In this document: one piece after another, positions 51,212-63,648 of the stretch | Position numbering within the stretch: the first letter of the stretch is position 1 | Layout of the letters: each line of letters opens with the position of its first letter | Assembly (NCBI GenBank): GCA_050486285.1 | Contig: JBJHCZ010000015.1 | Location: forward strand, 1 to 64,000 | Direction of reading: 5' to 3' | Source: JAITWN01 sp050486285 | GTDB taxonomy: Bacteria > Pseudomonadota > Gammaproteobacteria > SZUA-140 | DNA length: 64,000 nucleotides | Notes under the pieces: generated by a model | Database searches by the model: none | Told to the model about the DNA's origin: nothing | What the model saw: the letters and a program-made list of their open reading frames with translations, nothing else | Made by a program: the position numbers and the translations under genes

Positions 51212-53743
51212 TCATTCCTCGCGCAATACCGCGCCGGGCGGCAGTCGGCTCATTTTCCATGCCGGGTAGAGGCCGGCGATCACTGCGGACAGCACCGCAG
51301 TCAGTACACCGGCGGCGATGACCTCGGGCGACACCACGGTCTGCATCGTCCAGCCGAAGGCGCGCTCGTTGATGACATGGATGAGCAGCACGGCGAGCAG
51401 CAGGCCGGTCGGGATCGCGATCAGCCCGGCGATCATGCCCATCATCCCGGTCTGCAGCGTGACCATGCCATAGACCTGTCCCGGTGTGAAGCCGAGGGCG
51501 CGCAGTACGCCGATCTCGACGGCGCGTTCGAGCTGGAGCGCCATCAGCGCGCTCAGGATGCCGATGGCCGCGACGCCGACCGCGAGCAGGCGCAGGACCT
51601 CGGTGATGGTGAAGGTGCGATCGAAAATGCCGAGCGACAGTTCGCGCAGCTCGAGGTTCGAGCGCAGGTTGACCGCGCTGGCGGGGCCGGCGGCGATCTC
51701 GGCGCGGACGGCGCGCATCGCCTCATCGACCGTGACGCCCGCAGCGAGGTACAGCCCGAGGCCGCCGATGCCGGGGTCGTCGAAAAATCGCTCGTAGAGA
51801 CTGCGCGGCATCAGGATTTCACCCTGCGACGAACTGTAGTCGACATAGATCCCGGCAACCGGAAACGGGCGCGGCCCGTCGGCGGTGCGCAGTTCGACCC
51901 GGTCACCGGGCGCGAGCGACCGCCGCCAGGCCATCGGTTCGGACACCAGCACCGCCTCGCCGCGCTCGAATGCGGGCCAGACCTCGTCGGGACGCGCGTC
52001 CCTGAGCGGGTAGCGGGGCTTGAGTCCCGGCGACAGACCGAGGACGAAGACATCGGTATAACCGTCCCGGTCCTCGAGGCTGACGCTGCGCCCGGTCGAA
52101 TGCGCGCGAAAGTGCGGCAACGCGAGGATGCGCCCGATCAGCTCCGGATCGAGCGCGCCGGCGGCGCGACGACTGCCGAGTCCGGGCGCGGATACGTAGA
52201 TGTCGGCCTGCAGCGAGGCCTCGAGCCAGTCGGCGACGGAGGTGCGGAAGCTGTCGATCATCAGGCCGACGCCGATCGTCGTCGCGACCGCCAGCATCAG
52301 CGCGGCGAGCGCGACACCGGTGCGGCTCAGCGAGTCGCTGATGCCGCGTACCGCATGACGCAGCGCGACGCCGAAGGGGGCGAGGACGCGGCCGGCCAGA
52401 CGGCTGATCAGGCCCGTGAACAGCGGCGTCAGGAAGGTCATGCCGAGGATGACGAGAAACAGCCCGGCAAAGCCGGCAAGCAGCGAGCGGGAAGACAGCG
52501 TGATCAACAGCAGCGCGGCGGCGAGCGCGAGCAGGCCGGCCAGCGCGAGCCTCGGCGTCAGCCGATGGCTCTTCGCCTCGAGCGTCGAGCGGTGCAGGGC
52601 GGCGCGCGGCGAGGTCAGTGCGGCCTCGAGCGCGGGCGTCAGCGCGGCAGCCAGCGTCGCGCCGATACCAAGCAGCGCGGCGATGATGAAGGTCGCCGGC
52701 GCAAACTGCGGCGCGGTCACTGTCACGACGAAATAGAGATCGTTGATCGTGCGCGTCACCAGCGCCAGCAGGGATTGTCCGAGCAGTACGCCGGCGGCCA
52801 GGCCGATCAGCGTGCCGGCGGCGCCGATCGCGAGCGCCTCGGCCAGCACGCCCGTCATTACTTCACCGCGGGTCACGCCGATCAGGCGCTGGCGCGCGAT
52901 CACGCCGCGGCGTTGCACGACTGCGAAGGCCATCGTGTTATAGATGAGGAACATCCCGACGACCAGCGCGAGCAGGCTCATCGCGGTCAGGTTGATGTGA
53001 AAGGCGCGGCTCATGCCGGCGAGCGATTCCGCGCGCGCGTCCGCGGGGACGATCACGGCGTCCTGCGGCAGCAGCGCCTCGATCCGTGTCCGCTGGCGTT
53101 CCCCCGCCGCGCCTTCCGCCAGCCTGAGGTCGATCCAGCCGAGCCGCCCGATCATGCCGGTCAGTTCCTGCGCGGTCGCGAGATCGGTGATCAGCAGGCC
53201 GTCGATCGCCGCGTCACCGCCGTCGCCGGCCTCGATCAGACCGATGATGCTCAGGGTCTGCAGGCGACCGCCGATGCGCATCGGCAGGCTGTCGCCGATG
53301 TCGATGCCGAGGCGCCGCGCGGTCGGCGCGGCGAGAAAGGCCGTGTCCGGGCGGGCGATCAGATCGCTGTTGTTGGCGCCCCGCACATTGCCGAGGGTGT
53401 CGCGGAATTGCCCCTCCGCGAGCGCGTCGACGCCGAGCAGGCGCAGCGTCTCGCCGGCGGCGAGACCGTGCGCCTCGAGCATCGGCGCATTCGCGCGCAG
53501 GCCGGACAGGCGAAGGCGGGTGTACAGGCGTTCATCGAGACCGGCCGGGCCGCCGACGATCTGGTGGGTCGCGTCGCCGGCGATGCTATCCATCGACAAT
53601 GCGAATGCGCGTTTCGCGCTGCTGTTCGCGATATCGACCGCCGTGATCACCGCGACGCCGAGTGCGATGCCGGTGATCGCGAGCAGCAGTTGCCAGGGAT
53701 GGCGGAGAAAATGGCGCAGCGAGGCGCGCAGCAGCAGGCTCAA
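51212..53743 (-). CDS. FtsX-family ABC transporter permease
   Basis: This 843-aa inner-membrane protein has two FtsX modules, each with a long extracytoplasmic insertion followed by three transmembrane segments, plus extra helices between them. The C-terminal segment ALGFTPGQVYGMVTLQTGM is typical of LolCE/MacB-like permeases of the AttFG type. It starts at a TTG that overlaps the ATPase stop (TTGA), so it is translation-coupled. Such systems move lipid or lipoprotein-like material rather than small solutes. Confidence 0.9.
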   Translation of the reverse strand: MSLLLRASLRHFLRHPWQLLLAITGIALGVAVITAVDIANSSAKRAFALSMDSIAGDATHQIVGGPAGLDERLYTRLRLSGLRANAPMLEAHGLAAGETLRLLGVDALAEGQFRDTLGNVRGANNSDLIARPDTAFLAAPTARRLGIDIGDSLPMRIGGRLQTLSIIGLIEAGDGGDAAIDGLLITDLATAQELTGMIGRLGWIDLRLAEGAAGERQRTRIEALLPQDAVIVPADARAESLAGMSRAFHINLTAMSLLALVVGMFLIYNTMAFAVVQRRGVIARQRLIGVTRGEVMTGVLAEALAIGAAGTLIGLAAGVLLGQSLLALVTRTINDLYFVVTVTAPQFAPATFIIAALLGIGATLAAALTPALEAALTSPRAALHRSTLEAKSHRLTPRLALAGLLALAAALLLITLSSRSLLAGFAGLFLVILGMTFLTPLFTGLISRLAGRVLAPFGVALRHAVRGISDSLSRTGVALAALMLAVATTIGVGLMIDSFRTSVADWLEASLQADIYVSAPGLGSRRAAGALDPELIGRILALPHFRAHSTGRSVSLEDRDGYTDVFVLGLSPGLKPRYPLRDARPDEVWPAFERGEAVLVSEPMAWRRSLAPGDRVELRTADGPRPFPVAGIYVDYSSSQGEILMPRSLYERFFDDPGIGGLGLYLAAGVTVDEAMRAVRAEIAAGPASAVNLRSNLELRELSLGIFDRTFTITEVLRLLAVGVAAIGILSALMALQLERAVEIGVLRALGFTPGQVYGMVTLQTGMMGMIAGLIAIPTGLLLAVLLIHVINERAFGWTMQTVVSPEVIAAGVLTAVLSAVIAGLYPAWKMSRLPPGAVLREE

Positions 53744-54423
53744 CGGCCGGCTCCGGTCGGCGCGAGCCGGCCGTCGGCGAGCACCATGACGCGATCGGCA
53801 CTCGCCGCCACCTCGCGGGCATGGGTCACGATCAGCAGGATGCCGCCGTTCTCGCGCGCGAGACGCATCAGGAGATCGAGGACCCGACGGCCGGTTTCCT
53901 CGTCGAGATTACCGGTCGGTTCGTCGGCCAGCACGAGGGCCGGTTCATGCACCAGCGCGCGGGCGATTGCGATGCGCTGCTGCTCGCCGCCGGACAGGCG
54001 GTCGGGGAAGTCAGCGCCGCGGTCCGCGAGTCCGACCGCGTCGAGCAGCGCATGGGCGCGGCCGGGGTCGCGGCGGTTCAGCTCGAGCGGCAACAGCAGG
54101 TTCTCGAGCACCGTCAGCGTCGGCAACAGGTTGAAGAACTGGTAAACGAAGCCGATGTGGCGGCGGCGGAACAGCGTGCGCACGCGTTCGTCCATGCGCG
54201 TGAGGTCGAGGCCATTGACGATGACGCTGCCGCCGTCGGGCGGATCGATGCCGCCGATCAGATTCAGCAGCGTCGATTTGCCGGAACCGCTGCGACCGAC
54301 CAGCGCGATGCATTCGCCGGCAACGGCATCGAGGTCAACCCCGCGCAGTACCTCGCGGACGCGGGCGCCCTCGCGCCAGGCATGGCGAAGACCGCGGATG
54401 AGCAGGGAAGGCGGGTCGTTCAT
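53740..54423 (-). CDS. ABC transporter ATP-binding protein, LolD/MacB type
   Basis: This 227-aa ATPase has Walker A in GRSGSGKSTLLN, the signature LSGGEQQRIAIARAL, Walker B in LVLADEPTG and a downstream NLDEE. The QFFNLLPTLTVLENLLLP segment is typical of the LolD/MacB group. It drives the FtsX permease encoded by the overlapping next gene, with the AttH-like protein as third partner. The ATG at 54423 is 20 bases after a small ORF. Confidence 0.94.
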   Translation of the reverse strand: MNDPPSLLIRGLRHAWREGARVREVLRGVDLDAVAGECIALVGRSGSGKSTLLNLIGGIDPPDGGSVIVNGLDLTRMDERVRTLFRRRHIGFVYQFFNLLPTLTVLENLLLPLELNRRDPGRAHALLDAVGLADRGADFPDRLSGGEQQRIAIARALVHEPALVLADEPTGNLDEETGRRVLDLLMRLARENGGILLIVTHAREVAASADRVMVLADGRLAPTGAGR

Positions 54424-54443
54424 CGGCGATCCGGGATCATCCG

Positions 54444-54653
54444 TCAGCCGTCGCGTTCGATCTTCTCCAGGATCACCGAGGGATCCTCGTCGCGCCGGTA
54501 GTAGGGCGGGCGTGCCTGCATTTCCTGCCAGGCCTTGTCGCGTTCCTCCGGGGTATCGAACCAGCGGAAGCCCTCCCAGTCCGGGCCGAGCAGGTGTGGC
54601 GAGGCCATCGTATCGCCCGGCGGCAGGGTGACGCGGATGCCGTATCGTTTCAT
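54444..54653 (-). CDS. Small hypothetical protein, 69 aa
   Basis: The product begins MKRYGIRVTLPPGDTMASPH and is rich in charged and aromatic residues (GPDWEGFRWFDTPEERDKAW). It has no signal peptide or membrane segment. The frame lies in the minus-strand run between mnhG and the ABC ATPase with only 4 and 20 bases to its neighbours, and the codon pattern fits coding sequence. I do not recognise a family. Confidence 0.65.
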   Translation of the reverse strand: MKRYGIRVTLPPGDTMASPHLLGPDWEGFRWFDTPEERDKAWQEMQARPPYYRRDEDPSVILEKIERDG

Positions 54654-54657
54654 GGGT

Positions 54658-54987
54658 TCACTCCACGGATTTGTTCTGTTCGGAATCAGGCGCAGTGACG
54701 GGTCCTTGCAGGTGCAGCGCGGCCTTGGCCATCAGGTGCGCGCTGACCGGGGCGGTGATGAACAGGAACAGCATGATCAGCAGCTCGTGCAGGCTGACGC
54801 CCTCTTCATTGAAGCTGAAGTACAGCGCCGAGGCAATCAGCATGCCGCCGACGCCGAGCGTCGTCGCCTTGGTCGGTCCGTGCAGGCGGCTGAAGAAGTC
54901 CGGCAGCCGCATCAGGCCGATCGAGCCGATCAGCGCGAAGCCGGCGCCGCCGACCAGGAAAAAGGCAATCAGCCATTCATGCCACAT
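54658..54987 (-). CDS. mnhG: Na+/H+ antiporter subunit G
   Basis: This 109-aa subunit has three transmembrane segments. It contains the family segment GLMRLPDFFSRLHGPTKATT and a hydrophilic C-terminal tail. It belongs to the multi-subunit Mnh/Mrp antiporter that exports Na+ in exchange for protons across the inner membrane. It is the last antiporter gene of a minus-strand operon, 12 bases after mnhF. Confidence 0.93.
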   Translation of the reverse strand: MWHEWLIAFFLVGGAGFALIGSIGLMRLPDFFSRLHGPTKATTLGVGGMLIASALYFSFNEEGVSLHELLIMLFLFITAPVSAHLMAKAALHLQGPVTAPDSEQNKSVE

Positions 54988-54999
54988 ATCCGCCTCCGC

Positions 55000-55269
55000 T
55001 CATTCTATGATATCGCCGCGCAGCAGGTATTTGCAGATCGCCACGGTGCCGACGAAGCCCATCATCGCAATCAGCAGCGCGGCCTCGAAATACAGGTTGT
55101 CGCCGAGATGCACGCCGAGGATCATCAGCAGCGCGATGGTATTGATATACATCGTGTCGAGCGCCAGCGTGCGGTCGAGGATCGACGGACCCTGCACCGC
55201 CCGCCACAGATTCAGCAGCAGGGCGATACCCAGCATGGCGTAGGCGATCCAGATCGCGGCGGTCAGCAT
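55000..55269 (-). CDS. mnhF: Na+/H+ antiporter subunit F
   Basis: This 89-aa protein has three transmembrane segments. The motif RAVQGPSILDRTLALDTMY is typical of MrpF. It overlaps mnhE by seven bases. It is a small membrane subunit of the Mnh complex. Confidence 0.93.
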   Translation of the reverse strand: MLTAAIWIAYAMLGIALLLNLWRAVQGPSILDRTLALDTMYINTIALLMILGVHLGDNLYFEAALLIAMMGFVGTVAICKYLLRGDIIE

Positions 55270-55754
55270 CCGAAGATCTCCCGCAGCGGTTGCTCGTACT
55301 TGCGCTTGATATCGGCGATCAGCGCATCCTTGTCCGACACGTCCAGCGCGTGGATGATCAGCGTGCGGCGATCCTCGCTGAGATCGGACGACACCGTGCC
55401 AGGGGTCAGCGAGATCAGGCTGGCCAGCACCGTGATCGCGAACTCGTTGTCGATCTCGAGCGGATATTCGACGAAATCGGGTTTGATCCTGTCGACCGGC
55501 GAGAGGATCTGGCGGGCGACGGTGAAGTTCGCGATGACGATGTCCCTGAGCAGGCGCAGGGCCAGACGCAGGATCATGCCGGGCCGACCGATGTGCGGGC
55601 GCTCCGGCCAGAAGGCATTACTGAACAACGGGATCAGCACGCCGAGCACGGCGCCGAGCAGCACATGCGCGAACGAGATTTCGTTGACGAGCAGCAGCCA
55701 CACCAGCATCAGCGCGATGCTCATCAACGGATGGGGGAGCAGTCTCTGTTTCAT
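55263..55754 (-). CDS. mnhE: Na+/H+ antiporter subunit E
   Basis: This 163-aa subunit has two N-terminal membrane segments and a cytoplasmic domain. Recognisable pieces are LLLVNEISFAHVLLGAVLG and ASLISLTPGTVSSDLSED, which match MrpE. It overlaps mnhD by four bases at its start and mnhF by seven at its end, so translation of the three is coupled. Confidence 0.94.
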   Translation of the reverse strand: MKQRLLPHPLMSIALMLVWLLLVNEISFAHVLLGAVLGVLIPLFSNAFWPERPHIGRPGMILRLALRLLRDIVIANFTVARQILSPVDRIKPDFVEYPLEIDNEFAITVLASLISLTPGTVSSDLSEDRRTLIIHALDVSDKDALIADIKRKYEQPLREIFGC

Positions 55755-57280
55755 TCGACGGTTCCTCCGGCGCCGACTCCCTCGCCGAGCACGGCCTCGA
55801 TGTAGCCGGCCGGGAATGCCAGTTGCAATGCCGTCGCCGCGGCGAAGTCATGGATCGGTTGCAGGAACAGTACCAGCACCGGGCTGGCGGCCAGCGGCAG
55901 CAGCATCGCGACCATGACGGGAGCCGGCGTCTGCAATACGCGCGGCTCGCCGGCGGCAGTCTTCCAGAAGATGCCGCTGCCGGCGCGGCTCATCGCGACG
56001 ATGCCGATCAGGCTGCCCGCGAGTATCGTCGCCCACAGCCAGGCGAGGGCCGGATGTCCCGTGCCGGCATCGAGGATCAGCACCTTGCCGAAGAAGCCGC
56101 TGAGCGGGGGCATGCCGGCCATCGAGATCGCGGCGATGAAAAAGATCGCGCTGAGCAGCGCCGGTCGCGTGACCGGATTGTCGGGATAAAAGCTGTCGCC
56201 CGCGGTCGGCCGCTGGCGGGCGATGACATCGGCCATCAGATAGAGACAGACCGTGATCAGCGTCGAATGGACCATGTAATACAGCGCGGCGTTGAAGCCA
56301 TCGGCGGTGAACAGACCGACGGCGGCCAGCATCGTGCCGATCGATACGATCAGCAGATAGGAGACGAGCTGGCGCAGGTGGCGCGCGGCGAGGGCGCCGA
56401 TCGCGCCGAGCGCGACGGTCGCCAGCGCGAGCGGCAGCAGCCAGGTCTCGGCGAGTCCGGCGGCGACGCCGCCATGGGCGCCGAAGACCAGCGTGAACAC
56501 GCGCAATATCGAATAGACACCGACCTTGGTCATGATCGCGAACATCGCGGCGACCGCGGCGGCGGCGTTGCTGTAGGCGGCGGGCAGCCAGAAGTACAGG
56601 GGGAGGAGCGCCGCCTTCAGCGCGAACACCGCGAGGAGGATCAGTCCGCCGGCACGCAGCAGCGCGGCATCGCCGTCGCCAGCCGCGGCGACCGCCACGG
56701 CGAGATCGGCCATGTTCAGCGTGCCGGTGACGCTATAGAGGATGCCGACCGCGATCAGGAACAGCGCCGAGCCGGCGAGATTCAGTACGACGTAATGCAG
56801 GGTCGCGCGGGTGCGCGCGGGTCCGGCGCCTTCGCCGCGCAGCAGCAGGCCATAGGAGGCGATCAGCAGGATCTCGAAGAACACGAACAGATTGAACAGG
56901 TCGCCGGTGAGGAACGCGCCGTTCAACCCGAGCAGCAGGAACTGGAACAGGATATGGAAATACGGATCGCGGCGCAGCTCGCCGGTGAAGGCATAGAGCA
57001 GGCTGAACAGCGCGACCAGCGAGGTCAGCACCAGCATCAGCGCGCTCAGGCGGTCGAGCACGAGGACGATGCCGAAGGGCGCCGGCCAGTTGCCGAGGGC
57101 GTAGACCTGGTAGTTGCCGGCGGCAGCGTCGGCGAGCAGCCAAATCGAAGCCAGCAGTACGACGAGGGTGGCGCCGAGATTGAGCTGCGCCGGCAGCGCG
57201 TCCTCGCGGCGGCTCAGCAGCAGCATCAATGCGCCGACCAGCAGCGGCACGAGTACCGGGATCGTGATCAGATGGCTCAT
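55751..57280 (-). CDS. mnhD: Na+/H+ antiporter subunit D
   Basis: This 509-aa polytopic subunit is homologous to the proton-pumping NuoM/N subunits of complex I. Membrane segments run throughout, and the conserved segments FEILLIASYGLL, FALKAALLPLYFWLP and AMFAIMTKVGVYSILR include the buried lysines of the proton path. It overlaps mnhC and mnhE by four bases each. It forms one half-channel of the Mnh complex with MnhA. Confidence 0.95.
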   Translation of the reverse strand: MSHLITIPVLVPLLVGALMLLLSRREDALPAQLNLGATLVVLLASIWLLADAAAGNYQVYALGNWPAPFGIVLVLDRLSALMLVLTSLVALFSLLYAFTGELRRDPYFHILFQFLLLGLNGAFLTGDLFNLFVFFEILLIASYGLLLRGEGAGPARTRATLHYVVLNLAGSALFLIAVGILYSVTGTLNMADLAVAVAAAGDGDAALLRAGGLILLAVFALKAALLPLYFWLPAAYSNAAAAVAAMFAIMTKVGVYSILRVFTLVFGAHGGVAAGLAETWLLPLALATVALGAIGALAARHLRQLVSYLLIVSIGTMLAAVGLFTADGFNAALYYMVHSTLITVCLYLMADVIARQRPTAGDSFYPDNPVTRPALLSAIFFIAAISMAGMPPLSGFFGKVLILDAGTGHPALAWLWATILAGSLIGIVAMSRAGSGIFWKTAAGEPRVLQTPAPVMVAMLLPLAASPVLVLFLQPIHDFAAATALQLAFPAGYIEAVLGEGVGAGGTVE

Positions 57281-57620
57281 TCGTCGCGCCCCCGGTCATG
57301 GCCGGCGCCGTCGACGTGATCGGTGTCGAGGTCGCCGCGCGCGCGCAAGGCGAGGATCACGAGGAAGGCGACCATGCCGAAGCCGATGACGATCGCAGTC
57401 AGCACCAGCGCCTGCGGCAGCGGATCGGCATACTCGGTAACGCCGTCACGGATGACGCCGGGATGCCCGGTCACGAGTCCGCCCGAACTGAACAGGAACA
57501 GGTTGACTGCGTAGGACAGCAGCGTCAGCCCGAGCACGACCGGGTAGGTGCGGGCGCGCAGCATCAGATAGATGCCGCAGGCGGTCAGCACGGCGATGCC
57601 GGCAGCGAACAGCGCTTCCA

Positions 57621-57621
<1 letters not shown>
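57277..57621 (-). CDS. mnhC: Na+/H+ antiporter subunit C
   Basis: This 114-aa subunit is homologous to NuoK and has three transmembrane segments. The segment DPLPQALVLTAIVIGFGM is diagnostic. The ATG at 57621 shares a base with the mnhAB stop; the longer open frame upstream is antisense-type noise within mnhAB. It ends in a short charged tail and overlaps mnhD by four bases. Confidence 0.94.
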
Positions 57622-60437
<2,816 letters not shown>

Positions 60438-60622
60438 GACCAGTGATTAGTGCCCGGGTGTCCGGCATCCGTTCCGTCGATAAGCGCCACATGTTAACAC
60501 GGATTCGTGTCGCCGCTGCCGCTCGACGATCGGCGCGGCGCTTGCGATCGTCACCGTACACGCACGACAATGGGGGTTTTACGACCTCGATGAAGCAGCG
60601 ATGACCGGGAGGGCGAGTTGAC
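60438..60622. promoter_or_regulatory. Divergent control region, mnh operon / quinone reductase
   Basis: This 185-base gap separates divergent genes, so it should hold both promoters. GGGAGGGCG just before the ATG at 60623 is a good ribosome-binding site. No convincing -35/-10 pair or operator was found by eye. Confidence 0.4.
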
Positions 60623-61633
60623 ATGAGGGCGGTCGTGATGACCGGCGTGGGTGGGCCGGGGACGCTGGCATTGCGCGAGCTGCCGGAACCGGCGATCGAT
60701 GCGCCGCGGCAGATCAAGGTGCGTTTGCGCGCCGCCGGCGTCAATCCGGTCGATGCCAAGCAACGCGCGCGCGGACTGTACGCGGCGGGCGCGCTGCCCG
60801 CGATACTCGGTTGCGACGGCGCCGGCGTCGTCGTCGAGACCGGCGCCGGGGTCACGCGCTTCCGGCCCGGCGACGCGGTGTGGTTCTGCGACGGCGGCAT
60901 CGGCGGTGCGCAGGGTTGCTACGCGGAGTTCAAGGTCCTGCACGAGGACCATGCCAGGGCCAAACCGGCGTCGCTCGACTTCGTTCAGGCCGCCGCGGCG
61001 CCGCTCGCATTGATCACCGCGGCCGAGGCGCTGTTCGATCGCGCCCGCGTCCGGCCCGGCACCCGCGTGCTGATCCATGGCGGGACCGGCGGCGTCGGAC
61101 ATGTCGCGATACAGCTCGCCGTGATCGCGGGCGCGCGCGTCATCGCGACCGTCGGCAGCCGCGACAAGGCCGAGCATGCCCGCGCGCTCGGCGCGGAAGC
61201 GACCGTGGTCTATACGGAACAGGACTTCGTCGAGGCGGTCGCCGACTGGACCGCCGGCGCCGGCGTCGAGGTCGCGCTCGATACCGTCGGCGGCGAGGTG
61301 TTCGGTCGCACGATCCCGGCGGTCGCGCACTATGGCGATCTCGTCACGCTGCTCGAACCCCGCGCGGATACCGGCGCCGACGCCGGCTGGAAGGAGGCGC
61401 GCTTGCGCAATCTGCGCATCGGTTTCGTACTGATGCTGACGCCGATGATGCGCGGGTTGCCCGCCGCGCGCGCGCGCCAGGGGGAGATCCTCGATGCCTG
61501 CGCCGGCTGGTGCGAGCAGGGCAGGCTCGCGATCGACGTCGGCGCCGTGCTGCCGCTCGCGGCGGCGGCCGAGGCCCACCGCCTGATCGAGCAGGGGCAT
61601 ACGCGCGGCAAGCTGGTGCTGGACATTGGCTGA
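60623..61633 (+). CDS. NADPH:quinone oxidoreductase (zeta-crystallin type)
   Basis: This 336-aa medium-chain dehydrogenase/reductase has an N-terminal GroES-like domain (GCDGAGVVVETGAGVTRFRPGD) and a Rossmann domain with HGGTGGVGHVAIQLA. The structural and catalytic zinc cysteines of alcohol dehydrogenases are absent, placing it with the quinone oxidoreductases. It is a cytoplasmic NADPH-dependent reductase. It is followed by a DUF3187 gene whose start overlaps its stop. Confidence 0.9.
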   Translation: MRAVVMTGVGGPGTLALRELPEPAIDAPRQIKVRLRAAGVNPVDAKQRARGLYAAGALPAILGCDGAGVVVETGAGVTRFRPGDAVWFCDGGIGGAQGCYAEFKVLHEDHARAKPASLDFVQAAAAPLALITAAEALFDRARVRPGTRVLIHGGTGGVGHVAIQLAVIAGARVIATVGSRDKAEHARALGAEATVVYTEQDFVEAVADWTAGAGVEVALDTVGGEVFGRTIPAVAHYGDLVTLLEPRADTGADAGWKEARLRNLRIGFVLMLTPMMRGLPAARARQGEILDACAGWCEQGRLAIDVGAVLPLAAAAEAHRLIEQGHTRGKLVLDIG

Positions 61634-62666
61634 GCGCAGACCGGCGCGTCGCGTCGCGGCCTTGCCTGCGAGAAGGGCGGGGCTTGCCTGTGTCGCGATC
61701 GCACTGGCGACGGTTGCCGCGGCGGCGACCGCCGATCCGCGCCTGCCGGCGACCTTCGTCACGATGAACCAGAATCCGTTCATCCAGGTCTTTCAGCTGC
61801 CCTGGTCGTCCGCTCCCGCGCCTCCTGCCTCCGGGTCATGGGCGTTCGGCTGGACGCTCGATGTCGCCAACAGCTCGATCAGCGAAGACTCGGGCGAGCG
61901 GCGCGTCGTCATCGACGGCGAGACCTGGCGCGCGAATCTCGCGATCACGCGCGGGTTGACGCCGCGCCTCGAGGCCGGGGTCGTCGTGCCGCTGGTCTCG
62001 CACCAGGCGGGGATCTTCGACGGCTTCATCCGCGACTGGCATGACGTGTTCGGGTTGACCAACAGCCGCCGTGACCGGTTCGAGGATTATTCACTCGAGT
62101 ATCGGTATACGGATGCCGGCGACGCGCAGGTCGAGGTGGTCTCGGCCAGCTCGGGCATCGGTGACGTGCGCCTGACCGCCGCCTGGCGGCTCGACAGGGA
62201 TGCCGGTGACGATCGCCGCCTGATGCTGCGCGCCGGCATCAAGCTGCCGACCGGCAGTGCCTCGCGCCTGCACGGCAGCGGCGGCACCGATCTGTCGCTG
62301 CAACTGCAGTCGACCGACGGGCGCACGCTGGCCTTCGCCGGCACGACGCTGTCATGGATGGTCGGCGTCATGAGGCTCGGACGCGGCGACGTGCTCGACG
62401 AACTGCGCCGCGACCATGTCGCGATCGGCAGCATCGGCATCGCGCAGCCGGTCTGGCGCAATCTGCTGCTCAAGGCCCAGTTCGATGCCCATGGGCCGTT
62501 CTATGACAGTGAACTCGAGGTCCTCGGCACGCGCGCGCTACAGTTCGTCATCGGCGGCGCGATCCTCCTGCCGCGCGGCGTCCTCGATTTCGGCCTGGTC
62601 GAGAACGTCGTCACCGACCCGACGCCCGACTTTGGCATACACTTCGCATGGCACACGCTGTTATAA
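61626..62666 (+). CDS. DUF3187 family outer-membrane-like protein
   Basis: This 346-aa protein has a signal-peptide-like hydrophobic segment (about 19-36) followed by a beta-rich mature part (DPRLPATFVTMNQNPFIQVF, TRGLTPRLEAGVVVPLVSHQ, RLMLRAGIKLPTGSAS), the style of DUF3187. The short terminal strand ends HFAWHTLL. The start is a TTG at 61626 overlapping the previous stop; another TTG at 61662 would also leave a signal peptide. The function of the family is not known. Confidence 0.8.
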   Translation: MAERRPARRVAALPARRAGLACVAIALATVAAAATADPRLPATFVTMNQNPFIQVFQLPWSSAPAPPASGSWAFGWTLDVANSSISEDSGERRVVIDGETWRANLAITRGLTPRLEAGVVVPLVSHQAGIFDGFIRDWHDVFGLTNSRRDRFEDYSLEYRYTDAGDAQVEVVSASSGIGDVRLTAAWRLDRDAGDDRRLMLRAGIKLPTGSASRLHGSGGTDLSLQLQSTDGRTLAFAGTTLSWMVGVMRLGRGDVLDELRRDHVAIGSIGIAQPVWRNLLLKAQFDAHGPFYDSELEVLGTRALQFVIGGAILLPRGVLDFGLVENVVTDPTPDFGIHFAWHTLL

Positions 62667-62707
62667 TGCGCCGTTTTCTGGAACGAACCGAGCATCCCGC
62701 GCCGTCC

Positions 62708-63577
62708 ATGTCATACATCCGGCTGTTCGCCGCCCTGATCCTGCTGTCGCTGCCGGCCGTCGCCGCGGCCGGCGCCTTTTCGCCCTCGCTGCTGCTGTCG
62801 CCGACCTCGCTCGCCGAGGCCGATGATGTCGCCGCCGGGGACGGCGACTGGCGCCTGCCGGAAGGGACGCTGCGCGCCTCGCGTCTGCCCAATGGCTTCG
62901 AGATCCCCGACCAGCCGGACCGCGACGGCCTCCGCAAGGACACCTATTATTTCGTGTTCAGCCAGTTCTTCGTCATCGGTATCCTGTATGTGATGCCGGA
63001 GGACATCTCCGGCTGGACCGACGAGCAGAAGGACAACTTCACGCTCTCGAAGTACACCGACAACATCAGCGAGATCCGCTGGGACTCCGATCGCTGGTGG
63101 ATCAACTATGTCCTGCATCCCTACTGGGGCGGCGCCTACTATGTGCGGGCGCGGGAGCGCGGCTACGATGACGACCAGGCCTTCTGGTACTCGGTGCTGC
63201 TGTCGACGATGTTCGAGTACGGCGCCGAGGCGATCTTCGAGGTGCCGTCGATCCAGGACCTGATACTGACGCCGGGGCTCGGCTATTTCTTCGGCCGCTA
63301 CATGATGGGCCTGCGCGACGACCTGCGCGCGCAACTGCGCGCCGGCCATGAACTGAGCGCCGGCGATCGCGCGATGCTGTTCGTGACCGATCCGCTCGGG
63401 TCGGTCAACAAGGCCCTCGATCGCATGTTCGGGATTCGCGGCGACTATCAGTTCTCGCCGTTCATGGTCACGCCGTCGGCGCAGTCCGCCTTTCACCAGG
63501 ACGACCTCGACGAAGGTCCGCATGCCGTGGTCGCCGGCACCATCGCGCCGGGCCTGCAACTCCATCTGCGCTGGTAG
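62708..63577 (+). CDS. DUF3943 family exported protein
   Basis: This 289-aa protein begins with a signal peptide (MSYIRLFAALILLSLPAVAA). The body contains aromatic-rich segments typical of DUF3943 (WWINYVLHPYWGGAYYVRAR, FWYSVLLSTMFEYGAEAIFE, PSIQDLILTPGLGYFFG). It ends in the aromatic LHLRW, consistent with outer-membrane insertion. The ATG at 62708 is preferred; an in-frame ATG at 62666 would put 14 polar residues before the signal peptide. The molecular function is unknown. Confidence 0.83.
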   Translation: MSYIRLFAALILLSLPAVAAAGAFSPSLLLSPTSLAEADDVAAGDGDWRLPEGTLRASRLPNGFEIPDQPDRDGLRKDTYYFVFSQFFVIGILYVMPEDISGWTDEQKDNFTLSKYTDNISEIRWDSDRWWINYVLHPYWGGAYYVRARERGYDDDQAFWYSVLLSTMFEYGAEAIFEVPSIQDLILTPGLGYFFGRYMMGLRDDLRAQLRAGHELSAGDRAMLFVTDPLGSVNKALDRMFGIRGDYQFSPFMVTPSAQSAFHQDDLDEGPHAVVAGTIAPGLQLHLRW

Positions 63578-63648
63578 CGCGCACCGCTGACAGGACCCGG
63601 CGACGGGTGTATCCTGAGGTTTGATACCCCCTGCAGGAGGGCCTGCCG

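Noticed and set aside
51377..54145. A 922-aa open frame on the plus strand
   Set aside because: It is antisense to the FtsX permease and ATPase genes and shows the same low-complexity shadow composition.
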